NCBI RefSeq assembly: GCF_002224485.1
Contig: NZ_CP022463.1
Location: 3,626,808-3,690,807 of the forward strand
Reading direction: 5' to 3'
Source of the DNA: Sinomonas sp. R1AF57
GTDB lineage: Bacteria; Actinomycetota; Actinomycetes; Actinomycetales; Micrococcaceae
DNA length: 64,000 bases
The first letter of the stretch is position 1; each line of letters starts with the position of its first letter. The notes under the pieces were generated by a model. The model saw only the letters and a program-made list of their open reading frames with translations, searched no databases and was not told where the DNA came from. Positions 63,336 through 64,000 of this stretch are shown here, piece by piece. Position numbers and translations under genes: made by a program.

Positions 63336-64000
63336 GACCTGGGTCCAAACCACAGCTTTGCCGTTCGCTGGGCTTCGGCCTTTTGTGCTTAGTCCAGGGA
63401 AGCAGTAAGGCTCCAGGAGGGGCACTGGCTGGCGCTGATCAGCAGTACCACTGAGCACAGATTGTCAGGCACCCGCCTCGACTCGCCTCCGTGCTCATTC
63501 GAAGGCTGCTGAGTGCTCCGCTCGTCTTCCGCCTTCTCGAGCATCCACCACGCGGCTCGCTGGGCCAGACTAGGGAGCCTAGGGAGCCCATCTTGGCTAT
63601 GTATGGCACCGTCCACACCCCGCGAGGCAAGGTGCCGCGCACCCGCGGGCGTCACGTGCCGCAAAGGACGCGGGAGAAGTGAGGTACCTCTGCGCGCGGG
63701 AACAGGTACACGCTGCAAGTGCCGCTCAGGTCTCTTCGCTGCCGGATAGCACATCCACTAGCCGGCCTCCATTTGAAGAGCTTTCCACCACTCAGAAGTC
63801 AGGTGGAATCTACCAAGTACCACCCGCCAAGGATCCGACCGGTGCGCGCTCGAGCCCGGCCCTGTCTCCCGGCCGAGGCGGCCCGTAGTATCAGTTGACC
63901 GAGAAGACAAATGGTGCGGGCCCGACAGGCGAACCACGCACAATGTGGCGGCTCGCAGTAGGATGACCGCTCGAACCCCTACGGCGTCCCCCGCCCGCGC

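Larger units (their letters stand above)
62762..64000. other. Gene-poor stretch between trxA and the window end
   Basis: No open frame here has a convincing ribosome site, leaderless promoter or recognisable protein. Base composition is lower in GC than the coding DNA to the left. Apart from parS site 3 and the 17-bp duplication, short direct repeats occur (TCTCTACGGTGCCCGAC-like at about 62935 and 62950; TAGGGAGCC twice near 63570). It may be decayed genes or a centromere-like loading area for ParB. Confidence 0.6.

Noticed and set aside
63389-63943. Further open frames on both strands near the right end
   Set aside because: No ribosome sites, odd composition and overlap with one another; they look like chance frames.
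63930-64000. A possible tRNA 3' part (GGGGTTCGAG) on the minus strand
   Set aside because: The bases around GTTCGAG do not form a five-pair T stem and no acceptor end follows.

Overview
The window is very GC-rich, and its gene content and order are those of an actinobacterium of the order Micrococcales, most likely an Arthrobacter/Sinomonas-type member of the Micrococcaceae. The 16S rRNA 5' end, CsoR-type copper control, ANTAR-domain regulators, the split MurJ/pseudokinase pair and the order GT87, CCA transferase, MutT4-type Nudix, MurJ, TrxB, TrxA, parS all fit. This assignment comes from gene families and order, not from a database comparison.

Layout. 1-720: 5' end, leader and promoter of an rRNA operon running leftward. 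724-3805: copper module csoR-copZ-copA with two CsoR-type operators, followed by a six-element repeat array. 4028-8418: DUF2277, an EamA exporter, a CGNR zinc-finger protein, two membrane proteins and a MATE exporter. The MATE gene is divergent from a coupled TetR regulator and GT1 glycosyltransferase (8508-10402), which suggests a small drug-handling locus. 10445-16812: an amino-acid permease, a coupled DHFR-like/GNAT pair, a VOC protein, and a flavin monooxygenase with a GAF-domain regulator. 16897-23486: the replication and ribosomal block dnaB, then rplI, rpsR, ssb and rpsF, with a dipeptidase and an FMN reductase between. A cluster of DnaA boxes precedes dnaB and a single exact box precedes rpsF.

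23820-31256: a secreted protein with a sortase-like end, DUF1345, an M18 aminopeptidase, a class I amidotransferase, and a four-gene operon (ABC-2 ATPase, permease, histidine kinase, response regulator). Divergent from that operon is a MacAB-like efflux operon (31463-35444). 35478-43727: a PAP2-diacylglycerol kinase fusion, an MFS protein, DUF3072, a four-gene GAF-ANTAR cluster with two small proteins, an MBL hydrolase and a lipoprotein-type PBP. 43843-52532: a PAT-like acetyltransferase, HrpB helicase, an LLM monooxygenase with an MHS-type transporter, an orphan kinase-like protein and a GT87. 52570-54298: a secreted trypsin-like protease and a gene-poor stretch with two possible small proteins. 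54444-62567: histidine phosphatase, CCA-adding enzyme, Nudix, MurJ, MurJ-associated pseudokinase, TrxB and TrxA. 62568-64000: no convincing gene, but three parS sites, so ParB and the dnaA/oriC region probably lie just beyond the right end. The rRNA, dnaB and ribosomal protein genes all run away from that side, which is co-directional with replication.

The most useful observations are: at least 14 genes whose start codon lies 6-7 bases after a TAnnnT -10 hexamer (predicted leaderless mRNAs); the DnaA-box cluster before dnaB; an exact SigR/SigH-type promoter at trxB; the parS cluster in gene-poor DNA; the repeat array after copA; and the unrecognised small genes at 53.5-54.4 kb.
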